Program-made: the position numbers and the translations under genes | NCBI GenBank assembly: GCA_013205585.1 | Contig: JABMML010000030.1 | Span: 1-18,275, forward strand | DNA: 18,275 nucleotides | Direction: 5' to 3' | Source: Chitinophagaceae bacterium | Lineage (GTDB): Bacteria > Bacteroidota > Bacteroidia > Chitinophagales > Chitinophagaceae | Shown: positions 1 through 6,681 of the stretch, in pieces | How positions within the stretch are numbered: the first letter of the stretch is position 1 | Layout: every line of letters starts with the position of its first letter | Notes under the pieces: model-generated | Told to the model about the DNA's origin: nothing | The model's input: only the letters and a program-made list of their open reading frames with translations | The model's database searches: none

Positions 1-1130
1 ACTTGTTTGGCTAAACTTACCGCACGACTAATATCTTCATAAGAAGAGTTCGTACAGCTACCAATTAAACCCACTTCAATTTTTGTAGGCCATCCGTTGG
101 CAGCGGCTGCTTCTTTCATTTTTGAAATGGGCGTTGCTAAATCTGGAGTGAAGGGCCCGTTTAAATGTGGCTCTAATATATTCAAATCAATTTCAATTAA
201 TTGATCAAAGTATTTCTCTGGGCTTGCATATACTTCCGGGTCTGCTGTTAAATGTGGGGCAATACCATCTGCTAATGCAGCTATATCGGCGCGGCCTGTT
301 GATTGTAAGTAACGGCTCATGCTTGCATCATAACCAAATGTAGAAGTAGTGGCTCCAATTTCAGCACCCATATTACAAATAGTACCTTTACCTGTGCAAC
401 TCATACTAGTTGCACCTTCTCCAAAATATTCAACTATTGCACCGGTTCCACCTTTTACAGTTAGAATACCCGCTACTTTTAATATTACATCCTTAGGCGC
501 TGTCCATCCATTTAACTTACCTGTTAATTTAATACCAATTAATTTAGGCCATTTTAATTCCCAAGGAAGTCCTGCCATTACATCACAAGCATCTGCTCCA
601 CCCACACCAATGGCAATCATGCCTAATCCACCAGCATTTACGGTATGAGAGTCGGTGCCTATCATTAAGCCGCCTGGGAAGGCATAGTTTTCTAAAACCA
701 CTTGGTGAATAATACCCGCACCTGGCTTCCAAAATCCTAAACCATATTTATTGGAAACAGAGGCTAAGAAATCATATACTTCTTTACTATCTGCAGTGGC
801 TACTTGTAAATCTTGCTTGGCTTCTACTTTTGCAGAAATTAAATGGTCGCAATGTACTGTACTAGGAACGGCTACTTTAGGACGGCCTGCTTGCATAAAT
901 TGTAAAAGCGCCATTTGTGCAGTGGCGTCTTGCATGGCAACACGGTCTGGTGCAAAATCGACATAAGAACCACCTCTTTCAAAGTTTTCTACTTTTTGAT
1001 CACTATGTAAATGAGAGAATAAAATTTTCTCAGATAAAGTTAATGGACGATCTAATAATTTACGAGCTGCTTCTACTTTGTCAGGCATTGCAGCATACAA
1101 TTTTTTGATCATTTCGATATCAAAAGCCAT
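1..1130 (-). CDS. acn: Aconitate hydratase, N-terminal 376 residues (3' end outside window)
   Basis: Aconitase interconverts citrate and isocitrate in the TCA cycle in the cytoplasm, using a 4Fe-4S cluster. The reading frame starts at the ATG ending at 1130 and stays open for 376 codons to the window edge, so about half of a usual protein of roughly 750 residues is present. Visible family motifs are VHCDH near residue 92, [13 protein letters not shown] at 156-168, and [11 protein letters not shown] at 356-366, whose Cys359 is the first cluster ligand; the other two cysteine ligands should lie beyond the edge. The N-terminus resembles the mitochondrial-type aconitase branch. The gene is divergent from the PspC-domain gene with a 123-base gap. 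A -7-like element lies at 1160-1167. The family call is firm; the exact subtype (symbol acnA or acnB in other systems) is not settled. Confidence 0.95.
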   Translation of the reverse strand, partial: MAFDIEMIKKLYAAMPDKVEAARKLLDRPLTLSEKILFSHLHSDQKVENFERGGSYVDFAPDRVAMQDATAQMALLQFMQAGRPKVAVPSTVHCDHLISAKVEAKQDLQVATADSKEVYDFLASVSNKYGLGFWKPGAGIIHQVVLENYAFPGGLMIGTDSHTVNAGGLGMIAIGVGGADACDVMAGLPWELKWPKLIGIKLTGKLNGWTAPKDVILKVAGILTVKGGTGAIVEYFGEGATSMSCTGKGTICNMGAEIGATTSTFGYDASMSRYLQSTGRADIAALADGIAPHLTADPEVYASPEKYFDQLIEIDLNILEPHLNGPFTPDLATPISKMKEAAAANGWPTKIEVGLIGSCTNSSYEDISRAVSLAKQ

Positions 1131-1159
1131 GGTACTTAGTTTTGTTTTTAAAATTGGGC

Positions 1160-1167
1160 TAAAGGTA
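1160..1167 (-). promoter_or_regulatory. Candidate -7 element for aconitase
   Basis: On the minus strand this reads TACCTTTA, one mismatch from the Bacteroidota -7 consensus TAnnTTTG. It would place transcription about 20-25 bases before the aconitase ATG. I see no TTG at the usual 19-21 base distance upstream, so support is moderate at best. Confidence 0.35.
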
Positions 1168-1253
1168 AGCCAAAATTGATCCCTTTTGAAGCAAAAAATA
1201 CAGTTTATATCCACTTTTTTTAATAGATTGCAGTAGATTTTAACGTTTTTCCT

Positions 1254-1475
1254 ATGCAAAAAATGAAGAATTTTTTTGAATTACACGCTTTTGGGGTTTG
1301 TACCGCCATCGGAGAGAGGTTAGGCATTGCTACAAGCAAAATAAGAATGTGGTTTATCTATATTTCATTTCTTACTTTAGGCTCTCCAGTCATTGTATAT
1401 ATGGTACTCGCTTTTTGGAGAAGTATCCGCAGATATATTCTCTTGGGAAAAAGAAATCCCATGAAATATTTTTAG
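1254..1475 (+). CDS. Stand-alone PspC-domain membrane protein, 73 aa
   Basis: This is a small membrane protein made almost entirely of one PspC domain (phage shock protein C type). Residues 13-56 ([13 protein letters not shown], then a hydrophobic stretch from about 32 to 55 containing [13 protein letters not shown]) match the usual layout: a short amphipathic GxxxGxxLGI-like part followed by one membrane segment. A basic tail follows (RSIRR...KRNPM). In other bacteria PspC senses membrane stress together with PspA and PspB; neither is present here, and short single-domain forms are common in Bacteroidota. Start could be the ATG at 1254 or the one at 1263; neither has a clear Shine-Dalgarno sequence. 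The gene converges on kdsA with 18 bases between the stops. The domain call is probable; the role is unknown. Confidence 0.75.
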   Translation: MQKMKNFFELHAFGVCTAIGERLGIATSKIRMWFIYISFLTLGSPVIVYMVLAFWRSIRRYILLGKRNPMKYF

Positions 1476-1480
1476 CATTA

Positions 1481-1497
1481 TTAGTTGTAAAAACTAA
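1481..1497. terminator. Weak hairpin between converging PspC gene and kdsA
   Basis: A 6-bp perfect inverted repeat (TTAGTT/AACTAA with a 5-base loop) lies between the stop codons and overlaps the kdsA stop. It is AT-rich and has no directly adjoining T tract, though a run of six T lies at 1505-1510. A terminator role is only a possibility. Confidence 0.2.
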
Positions 1498-2318
1498 ATA
1501 ACTGCTTTTTTCAGTCTCACTAATTTTTCTAATAAAGGAGCTAATTTATCTAAAGGCAGCATATTCGCGCCATCACTTTTTGCTTGAGCAGGATTTGGAT
1601 GCGTTTCAATAAATAATCCATGCGCTCCTGTTGCAATAGCTGCTTTTGCAATGGTTTCTATTAATTGGGGATTTCCTCCTGTAACACCACTGGTTTGATT
1701 AGGTTGTTGTAATGAATGCGTACAATCCATTATTACGGGTACGCCGTTTTCTGCCATAGCAGGAATATTACGATAGTCTACCACTAAGTCTTGATAGCCA
1801 AATGTATTACCACGTTCTGTTAGCATTACTTTATCGTTGCCTGCTAATCTTATTTTATCTACTGCAAATTTCATGGAAGCCCCACTTAAGAATTGTCCTT
1901 TTTTTACATTCACAATTTTTCCTGTTGCTGCTGCTGCAATAAGTAGGTCGGTTTGACGACATAAAAATGCAGGTATCTGTAATATATCAATATACTTTGC
2001 TGCAATAGCTGCTTCGTCGTGTGCATGAATATCGGATGTAGTAGGTACTTTAAAACTGGCTCCTACTTTTTTAATAAGTTCCATGCCTGTATCGTCTCCA
2101 ATACCTGTAAATGAATTTGCACTTGTTCTATTTGCTTTACGATAGCTTGCTTTAAAAACATAAGCAATGCCTAAGTTTTTGCATAGGGTAGAAACCTTCT
2201 CTCCAATTTCCATTACCAAGTCTTCATTCTCTACAACACAAGGGCCAGCAATTAAAAAAAATTGTTCTGCGTCGTAGCTTTGGTCTTTAAATAAATCTTT
2301 TAAAAATGGAGCGTTCAT
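1494..2318 (-). CDS. kdsA: 3-deoxy-8-phosphooctulonate (KDO-8-P) synthase, metal-dependent type
   Basis: KdsA condenses phosphoenolpyruvate with arabinose-5-phosphate to give KDO-8-phosphate, the committed step to the inner-core sugar of lipopolysaccharide, in the cytoplasm. The 274 residues match the family length. Visible motifs are IAGPCVVE at 23-30, KANRTS at 61-66, FLCRQTDLL at 118-126, NVKKGQF at 137-143 and DCTHSLQQP at 198-206. Residues Cys27, His201, Glu238 and Asp249 have exactly the spacing of the Aquifex metal ligands Cys11/His185/Glu222/Asp233, whereas the metal-free E. coli enzyme has Asn at the first position. The gene is last in a seven-gene minus-strand series and has its own promoter at 2339-2369. 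KdsB, KdsC and KdsD are not in the window. Confidence 0.96.
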   Translation of the reverse strand: MNAPFLKDLFKDQSYDAEQFFLIAGPCVVENEDLVMEIGEKVSTLCKNLGIAYVFKASYRKANRTSANSFTGIGDDTGMELIKKVGASFKVPTTSDIHAHDEAAIAAKYIDILQIPAFLCRQTDLLIAAAATGKIVNVKKGQFLSGASMKFAVDKIRLAGNDKVMLTERGNTFGYQDLVVDYRNIPAMAENGVPVIMDCTHSLQQPNQTSGVTGGNPQLIETIAKAAIATGAHGLFIETHPNPAQAKSDGANMLPLDKLAPLLEKLVRLKKAVI

Positions 2319-2338
2319 TTGATGATGTATTGAGCTAA

Positions 2339-2369
2339 CAAAGCTAGCGTATTTAAAATCTTAATCCAA
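2339..2369 (-). promoter_or_regulatory. kdsA promoter (TTG-N20-TAGCTTTG)
   Basis: On the minus strand a -33 TTG (2367-2369) is followed after exactly 20 bases by TAGCTTTG (2339-2346), a perfect match to the Bacteroidota TAnnTTTG -7 element with the expected spacing. The -7 box ends 20 bases before the kdsA ATG. The -33 part lies inside the last codons of the upstream outer-membrane protein gene. It should allow kdsA expression independent of the parAB series. Confidence 0.65.
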
Positions 2370-3111
2370 GGCCAATGCCTAGTCCCCTTAAGCCCCACCA
2401 AGGGCCTTCAGTATCCACTATTGCCTTATTGGCTTCTACTGTGGATTTAAATTTAAAAGGATCTGCCTTCGTATTGTCTAATGCTTGTTTCAAAGATTCT
2501 TGGGCTGGTTTAGGGAAGCCGACTGGAGGACTAAATTCAAGCTTACCCGAAGAGGTTCCATAATGGCCACCTATAAAGGAAATGTCTAAAACTAGTTTAG
2601 TTAATAATTGAAATTGCATACCTACATGGGCACCATAGCTTTGTGATCTAATTGTACCCTCTAAAGTAGCTATGGCTGTAATGGGTTTTACAATTTCAGC
2701 AGGAAATATTTTATCGGGTGTGTAGGTATAAGAAACAGGAACCGATAAATCGTAATTACCATAACGAATATAGGGTCCTATATAAAAACCAGACATTTTA
2801 GACAAGCCTAAATAAAAGCGGCCTTCGAAAGTAATAGTGGTATTGCCAAATTTAAAATTATCAAAATCGATGGCAGGGTTATCAATGAATTTTTTCGCAA
2901 TAGATTTTAAAGGCAACTTAGAAAGCGGCATATTTTTATAATTCACCGACAAAGAAATAAAGCGATTAATACTTTTCTCGAAAGTAATATTATAGTTATT
3001 AATAGCGTCAGCCGATAAATTGGTTTTTAAAATATTATCTCCCCCCACTAAACTTTGTGAAGAGGCATTGAAAGCTATGATTATGAAAAAGAGTGTAAAT
3101 ATTTTTTTCAT
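2353..3111 (-). CDS. Secreted outer-membrane beta-barrel-like protein, 252 aa, unassigned family
   Basis: I do not recognise a named function. The N-terminus (MKKIFTLFFIIIAFNASSQ, residues 1-19) is a typical signal peptide with cleavage expected after Gln19. The mature part has alternating hydrophobic and polar stretches fit for beta strands, such as ITFEGRFYLG, GFYIGPYIRYGNYDLSV and SYGAHVGMQFQLL, and it ends in LGIGLGLRF with a terminal Phe, as expected for a substrate of the outer-membrane barrel assembly machine. The length suits a barrel of 8-10 strands. A relation to the DUF3575 family is possible from the general look only. It starts 4 bases after the Rrf2 regulator gene and so is almost surely co-transcribed with it. 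Confidence 0.75.
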   Translation of the reverse strand: MKKIFTLFFIIIAFNASSQSLVGGDNILKTNLSADAINNYNITFEKSINRFISLSVNYKNMPLSKLPLKSIAKKFIDNPAIDFDNFKFGNTTITFEGRFYLGLSKMSGFYIGPYIRYGNYDLSVPVSYTYTPDKIFPAEIVKPITAIATLEGTIRSQSYGAHVGMQFQLLTKLVLDISFIGGHYGTSSGKLEFSPPVGFPKPAQESLKQALDNTKADPFKFKSTVEANKAIVDTEGPWWGLRGLGIGLGLRF

Positions 3112-3115
3112 AAAC

Positions 3116-3529
3116 TTATTTTATAGCACTTAAATCGGCCACGGTTTTATTATCCAATATGACTAGTGTATTGTCTCTAACGGCAGCCATTACTTTATTA
3201 ATACCACATTTTTTTTCAATACAATCGGCGCATTTTTCATAAAAATTTAAACTCACACAAGGTAGCAGTGCAATAGGGCCTTCAATAGTTCTAAATATGG
3301 CCGATAATTTTATTTTTTCTGGCGCTTGGGCAAAAAAGTACCCACCATGTTTTCCTTTTTTACTTTCTAAAAAACCTGCTTTTCTCAATTCTAGTAAAAT
3401 ATTCTCCAAAAATTTAATGGGTATATTTTTTTGGGTAGCTATTTCTGCAATTAAGATAGGATTATTGGTATGCTTCTCCACCATATAGGAGAGCGCTTGC
3501 AAAGCATATTGAGTTTTTTTAGATAACAT
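3116..3529 (-). CDS. Rrf2-family transcription regulator with cysteine cluster
   Basis: Residues 1-70 form the Rrf2 winged helix-turn-helix (MLSKKTQYALQAL at the start, IAEIATQKNIPIKFLENIL as the recognition part, then GFLESKKGKHGGY as the wing). The family includes IscR, NsrR and CymR, which bind DNA as dimers and often carry an Fe-S cluster. Four cysteines lie at 91, 100, 103 and 108, in and just after the region where IscR has its three cluster ligands (92, 98, 104), so cluster binding is possible but the spacing differs. The 137-residue length is usual. It lies between dapB (9-base gap) and the outer-membrane protein gene (4-base gap), so that protein and its own operon are the obvious candidate targets. 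The effector is unknown. Confidence 0.88.
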   Translation of the reverse strand: MLSKKTQYALQALSYMVEKHTNNPILIAEIATQKNIPIKFLENILLELRKAGFLESKKGKHGGYFFAQAPEKIKLSAIFRTIEGPIALLPCVSLNFYEKCADCIEKKCGINKVMAAVRDNTLVILDNKTVADLSAIK

Positions 3530-3538
3530 AAAAAGTGA

Positions 3539-4255
3539 TTAAAGACCTAGAACGTCTTTCATGGTAAAGATACCCATTTTATTATTGGCAAATTCGGCTG
3601 CTAATACCGCGCCGCCAGCAAAGCCTTTGCGCGTATGGGCCGTATGTGTTATTTCAATACTATCAATAGGCGAGTCATAAGTAACGCTATGTGTTCCAGG
3701 GGCAGGGTCTATTCTTTCAGAACGAATTATTAAGTCGCTTGCCTCATTACTTTGCTCATTCACCCATTTATTTTTTCTTCCTATTTCGGCTAATATTTGC
3801 TCCGCTAAACTAATGGCGGTTCCGCTAGGTGCGTCTTTTTTTTCTGTATGATGTGTTTCGGTCATAGCTACATCATAATTTTCATAAGACTCCATTAATG
3901 CAGCTACCTTTTTATTTATTTCAAAAAATAAATTCACACCAATGCTAAAATTACTTGCATAAATTAAGCAACCTTTTTTTTCTTCGCAAAGCTTTTTAGC
4001 CTTTTCAAAATTATCTAACCAACCGGTAGAACCACTTATAACAGGTACAGCCCACTGAATACATTTAGTAATATTTTCAAAAGCAGTATGGGGTCCGGTA
4101 AATTCAATGGCAACATTGGCCTTTTGTACATTTTCTTTGGTGAAATCAGAAGTATTATACGCGTCAATTTTTAATACAATTTCGTGCCCCTTTGCTATTG
4201 CTATTTCTTCAATGGCTTTACCCATTTTACCATAACCTATAATTGCTATTTTCAT
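3539..4255 (-). CDS. dapB: 4-hydroxy-tetrahydrodipicolinate reductase
   Basis: DapB reduces 4-hydroxy-tetrahydrodipicolinate with NAD(P)H on the way to meso-diaminopimelate (peptidoglycan) and lysine. The 238 residues fit the shorter form common in Bacteroidota. The nucleotide-binding glycine loop is GYGKMG at 7-12; SGSTG lies at 74-78 and SNFSIG at 101-106. The signature E-x-H-H-x3-K-x-D-x-P-S-G-T-A is complete at 133-147, giving His135 and Lys139 as the catalytic pair by comparison with E. coli His159/Lys163. It starts 15 bases after the DUF5683 gene. The short sequence AAGGG just before the ATG is one of the few possible Shine-Dalgarno stretches here, but it sits too close to the start to be convincing. 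Confidence 0.96.
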   Translation of the reverse strand: MKIAIIGYGKMGKAIEEIAIAKGHEIVLKIDAYNTSDFTKENVQKANVAIEFTGPHTAFENITKCIQWAVPVISGSTGWLDNFEKAKKLCEEKKGCLIYASNFSIGVNLFFEINKKVAALMESYENYDVAMTETHHTEKKDAPSGTAISLAEQILAEIGRKNKWVNEQSNEASDLIIRSERIDPAPGTHSVTYDSPIDSIEITHTAHTRKGFAGGAVLAAEFANNKMGIFTMKDVLGL

Positions 4256-4270
4256 TCCCTTAGTTTTAAA

Positions 4271-4843
4271 TTATTTTGAATGGTTGCTTTTAAAATGAAA
4301 TTGCAAAGACAATCCTGTTTGTTGGTGTTGAGGTTGCACATAAGGTACCATTCTAAAAGATAAATTATTACTTACATCAAATTCTTTTAACTGTCCTGAT
4401 ACTGTTGCATCCACTACATTCACTCCCCAGGCAAGTATAAACCACATAATAGAGTAGTCTCTATCTCTTCTAAATATATTTCGGTAGCTCTGTAAAGAAC
4501 CAATGCTTAAATTTTGCAATTTTGAATCAATTTTAGGTATATCGCTATTGTCTCCTTGCTCTGCTTTAAACCTTGCTTCATAAGCAAACTTAGTTTTCTT
4601 GTACATATCATTATTGTACACATAAGTAGAAGCAGGTATTGCTAGTACGCCATACACTAAAGGTAGTTTCCAATATTGTTTATTGTAGAGCTGACCCCAA
4701 CCTGGAACTATGGCCGACCTTCTAGTAGCTCGACGAGGTAAATGATGTTGTAGGGTATCTGTTTTTTGGAGATAGGCGCTATCTTGGCTAGAAGCAGATG
4801 GCTGTATCATAAGCAGCAGCAATAAAATGTATAGTAGCCGCAT
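4271..4843 (-). CDS. DUF5683 membrane protein
   Basis: This 190-residue protein has a signal peptide or first membrane segment at 1-20 (MRLLYILLLLLMIQPSASSQ) and then the hallmark PGWGQLYN at 47-54, followed by hydrophobic segments at about 58-76 and 131-148 and the stretch NVVDATVSGQLKEFD at 142-156. These features define DUF5683, a Bacteroidota family of unknown function. The PGWGQ-x-YN signature also resembles that of TM2-type small membrane proteins. It sits between parB (29-base gap) and dapB (15-base gap); as I recall, this parA-parB-DUF5683-dapB order recurs in the phylum. The protein is probably in the cell envelope. Nothing in the sequence gives a catalytic activity. Confidence 0.85.
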   Translation of the reverse strand: MRLLYILLLLLMIQPSASSQDSAYLQKTDTLQHHLPRRATRRSAIVPGWGQLYNKQYWKLPLVYGVLAIPASTYVYNNDMYKKTKFAYEARFKAEQGDNSDIPKIDSKLQNLSIGSLQSYRNIFRRDRDYSIMWFILAWGVNVVDATVSGQLKEFDVSNNLSFRMVPYVQPQHQQTGLSLQFHFKSNHSK

Positions 4844-4872
4844 CCTAAATAAATTCTTTTTAAAAAATGTTA

Positions 4873-5796
4873 CTAGCTAATGCTTAATTGCATTGCTTCT
4901 AGTATTTTATTTAAACCGTTAAGATCAGAGTATTCGATAGTAATTTTCCCGCTACCATTTTTTTGGTGTTGTAAAATAACCTTGGTAGATAAATGACTGG
5001 TTAATTTATCTTCTAATTTTTTATATACTGGAGATAATTGATTTTTTGCAGTAGCCACCAAAGGTGTAAAGGCCTTTCCTGCTAAATTCATCTTACGAAT
5101 TAAATCTTCTGTTTGCTTTACGGTTAAACCTTTTTCTGTTATTTCTTTAAATAAGAATAATTGCTTTTCAATTTCTTTTCCTAATAATAGTTTGGCTAAG
5201 CTTACACTTAAGCTACCGTTACGAAGCGCTGCTTGAAGGCTAGGAGGAAGTTCGAGTAATCTGATGTAGTTAGAAATGGTAGACCTGTCTACACCCATTC
5301 TCTCCGCTACTTTTTCTTGCGTGTAACTTAATTCTTCCATCATGCGTTGATAGCTTAATGCAATTTCTATTTCATTAAGATCAACTCTTTGTAAGTTCTC
5401 TAGTAAGGCTAATTCTAATAAATCTTTATCATTGCCTGTTCTTACATAGGCAGGTATATCGGTTAAGCCCGCTATTTTGGCAGCACGAAAACGACGCTCA
5501 CCTGCAATTAATTGATATTTACCATTGGCTAATTGCGCAACAGTAATAGGTTGTATTAAATCATGTATTTGAATAGAATTAGCTAATTCTTTCAAAGCTT
5601 TTTCATCAAAATCTTTTCTAGGATTTTTCGGATTAACAACGATGTCAATTAAGGGTACACGATTACTGGCTACAGCTTTTTCTATTACCGCTGGTTGTAC
5701 TCTACCTGCTGGGTTCTTGTAATCCGCGTCTATGTTTTGCAATAGAGAGCGAAGTCCTTTTCCAATGAGTTCTTTATTAGGTATGCTCTTGCTCAT
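4873..5796 (-). CDS. parB: Chromosome partition protein ParB
   Basis: ParB binds centromere-like parS sites, spreads as a CTP-dependent sliding clamp and works with ParA to move the chromosome origin. The 307 residues show the usual parts: a short N-terminal tail with GKGLRSLL at 12-19, the ParB/Srx CTPase domain with GERRFRAA at 99-106 and ENLQR at 133-137, a helix-turn-helix with the segment SYTQEKVAERMGVDRSTISN at 157-176, and a C-terminal dimerisation part with basic and hydrophobic residues. It starts 2 bases after the parA stop, so the two are translated together. I did not find a parS-like palindrome by eye in this window. Most likely this is the chromosomal, not a plasmid, version, given the metabolic neighbours. 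Confidence 0.95.
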   Translation of the reverse strand: MSKSIPNKELIGKGLRSLLQNIDADYKNPAGRVQPAVIEKAVASNRVPLIDIVVNPKNPRKDFDEKALKELANSIQIHDLIQPITVAQLANGKYQLIAGERRFRAAKIAGLTDIPAYVRTGNDKDLLELALLENLQRVDLNEIEIALSYQRMMEELSYTQEKVAERMGVDRSTISNYIRLLELPPSLQAALRNGSLSVSLAKLLLGKEIEKQLFLFKEITEKGLTVKQTEDLIRKMNLAGKAFTPLVATAKNQLSPVYKKLEDKLTSHLSTKVILQHQKNGSGKITIEYSDLNGLNKILEAMQLSIS

Positions 5797-5798
5797 AA

Positions 5799-6599
5799 TT
5801 AATCTATTATACGCTCGGCATTACTCATATTAGTCATGCCATTTTTTTGTAAAATTTCTTTTGCTAGGTTTAAGTAGTTTACCGTGCCCTTGCTATCTGC
5901 ATCATATAAAATAACAGGCTTGCCCACACTTGGAGCTTCACTTAAACGCGTGTTTCTATGAATAATAGTAGAAAATACCATTTCATCAAAATGTTTTCTT
6001 ACTTCACTTACAACTTGATTGCTTAAACGAAGTCTTCCATCATACATGGTCATTAAGATACCTTCAATTTGCAATTCAGGATTTAATCTGCTTTGTACAA
6101 TTTTAATAGTATTTAATAATTTACCTAAACCTTCTAATGCAAAAAACTCGCATTGCACAGGTACAATGACACTATCGGCGGCTACTAATGCGTTCACGGT
6201 AATTAAACCTAAAGAAGGTAAACAGTCAATAATAATGAAGTCGTATTGGTCGGAAATAGGGGCAATTAACTCTTTTAAAACATTCTCTCTATTAGGCAGG
6301 TTTACTAATTCAATTTCGGCACCCACTAAATCAATATGAGAGGGGATAACATCTAAATGAGGAATTTCAGATTTCAATATAATATCGGAAAGTGGGGTTT
6401 GATTAATCATCCCATCGTATAAACTGGTAGTGATATTATGTAAATCGAATCCAACACCTGTTGTACTATTTGCTTGAGGATCGGCATCAATTAATAGGGT
6501 TCTGTATTCCAATACGGCCAAACTTGCCGCAATATTTATGGCAGAAGTGGTTTTACCCACGCCCCCTTTTTGATTCGCAATACCTATTATTCTAGCCAT
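5799..6599 (-). CDS. parA: Chromosome partition ATPase ParA
   Basis: ParA is a deviant Walker ATPase that binds DNA non-specifically and drives origin segregation with ParB. The protein has KGGVGKTT at 11-18 (deviant Walker A), IDADPQAN at 37-44 and FIIIDCLPS at 121-129 (Walker B). The 266-residue length fits a chromosomal ParA with no N-terminal DNA-binding domain. I chose the ATG ending at 6599. An in-frame TTG 27 bases upstream would overlap the -7 element TATTTTTG at 6624-6631, while AAGGA lies 10 bases before the ATG and the family normally begins M-x-x-I-I-x-I-A-N-Q-K-G-G. It is first in the seven-gene minus-strand series and divergent from the phosphoesterase gene. Confidence 0.95.
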   Translation of the reverse strand: MARIIGIANQKGGVGKTTSAINIAASLAVLEYRTLLIDADPQANSTTGVGFDLHNITTSLYDGMINQTPLSDIILKSEIPHLDVIPSHIDLVGAEIELVNLPNRENVLKELIAPISDQYDFIIIDCLPSLGLITVNALVAADSVIVPVQCEFFALEGLGKLLNTIKIVQSRLNPELQIEGILMTMYDGRLRLSNQVVSEVRKHFDEMVFSTIIHRNTRLSEAPSVGKPVILYDADSKGTVNYLNLAKEILQKNGMTNMSNAERIID

Positions 6600-6623
6600 A
6601 AACTGAATATCCTTAATTTCTAC

Positions 6624-6631
6624 CAAAAATA
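6624..6631 (-). promoter_or_regulatory. -7 element of the parA series
   Basis: On the minus strand this is TATTTTTG, a perfect TAnnTTTG match 24 bases before the parA ATG. The nearest upstream TTG (6647-6649) is 15 bases away, shorter than the usual 19-21, so the -33 part is poor. It supports the ATG start ending at 6599 over the TTG at 6626. Confidence 0.5.
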
Positions 6632-6657
6632 AGGCATAAATGGTAACAATTTGGCCT

Positions 6658-6665
6658 TAATTTTG
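6658..6665 (+). promoter_or_regulatory. -7 element of the phosphoesterase gene
   Basis: TAATTTTG matches TAnnTTTG and ends 16 bases before the ATG at 6682. No TTG lies at a good -33 distance. Together with the element at 6624-6631 it makes a compact divergent promoter pair inside 82 bases. Confidence 0.45.
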
Positions 6666-6681
6666 TGCTTTAAATTATAAT

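Noticed and set aside
349..1108. Open frames on the plus strand opposite aconitase
   Set aside because: The minus strand codes a continuous aconitase with cluster-binding motif; these are shadows.
6019..6339. 106-codon open frame on the plus strand
   Set aside because: Antisense to parA, which has all ATPase motifs. No start signal or domain.
4873..6599. A parS site near parAB
   Set aside because: I looked for a 16-bp palindrome of the TGTTTCACGTGAAACA kind and saw none in the window. A computed search with mismatches would be needed to exclude a variant.
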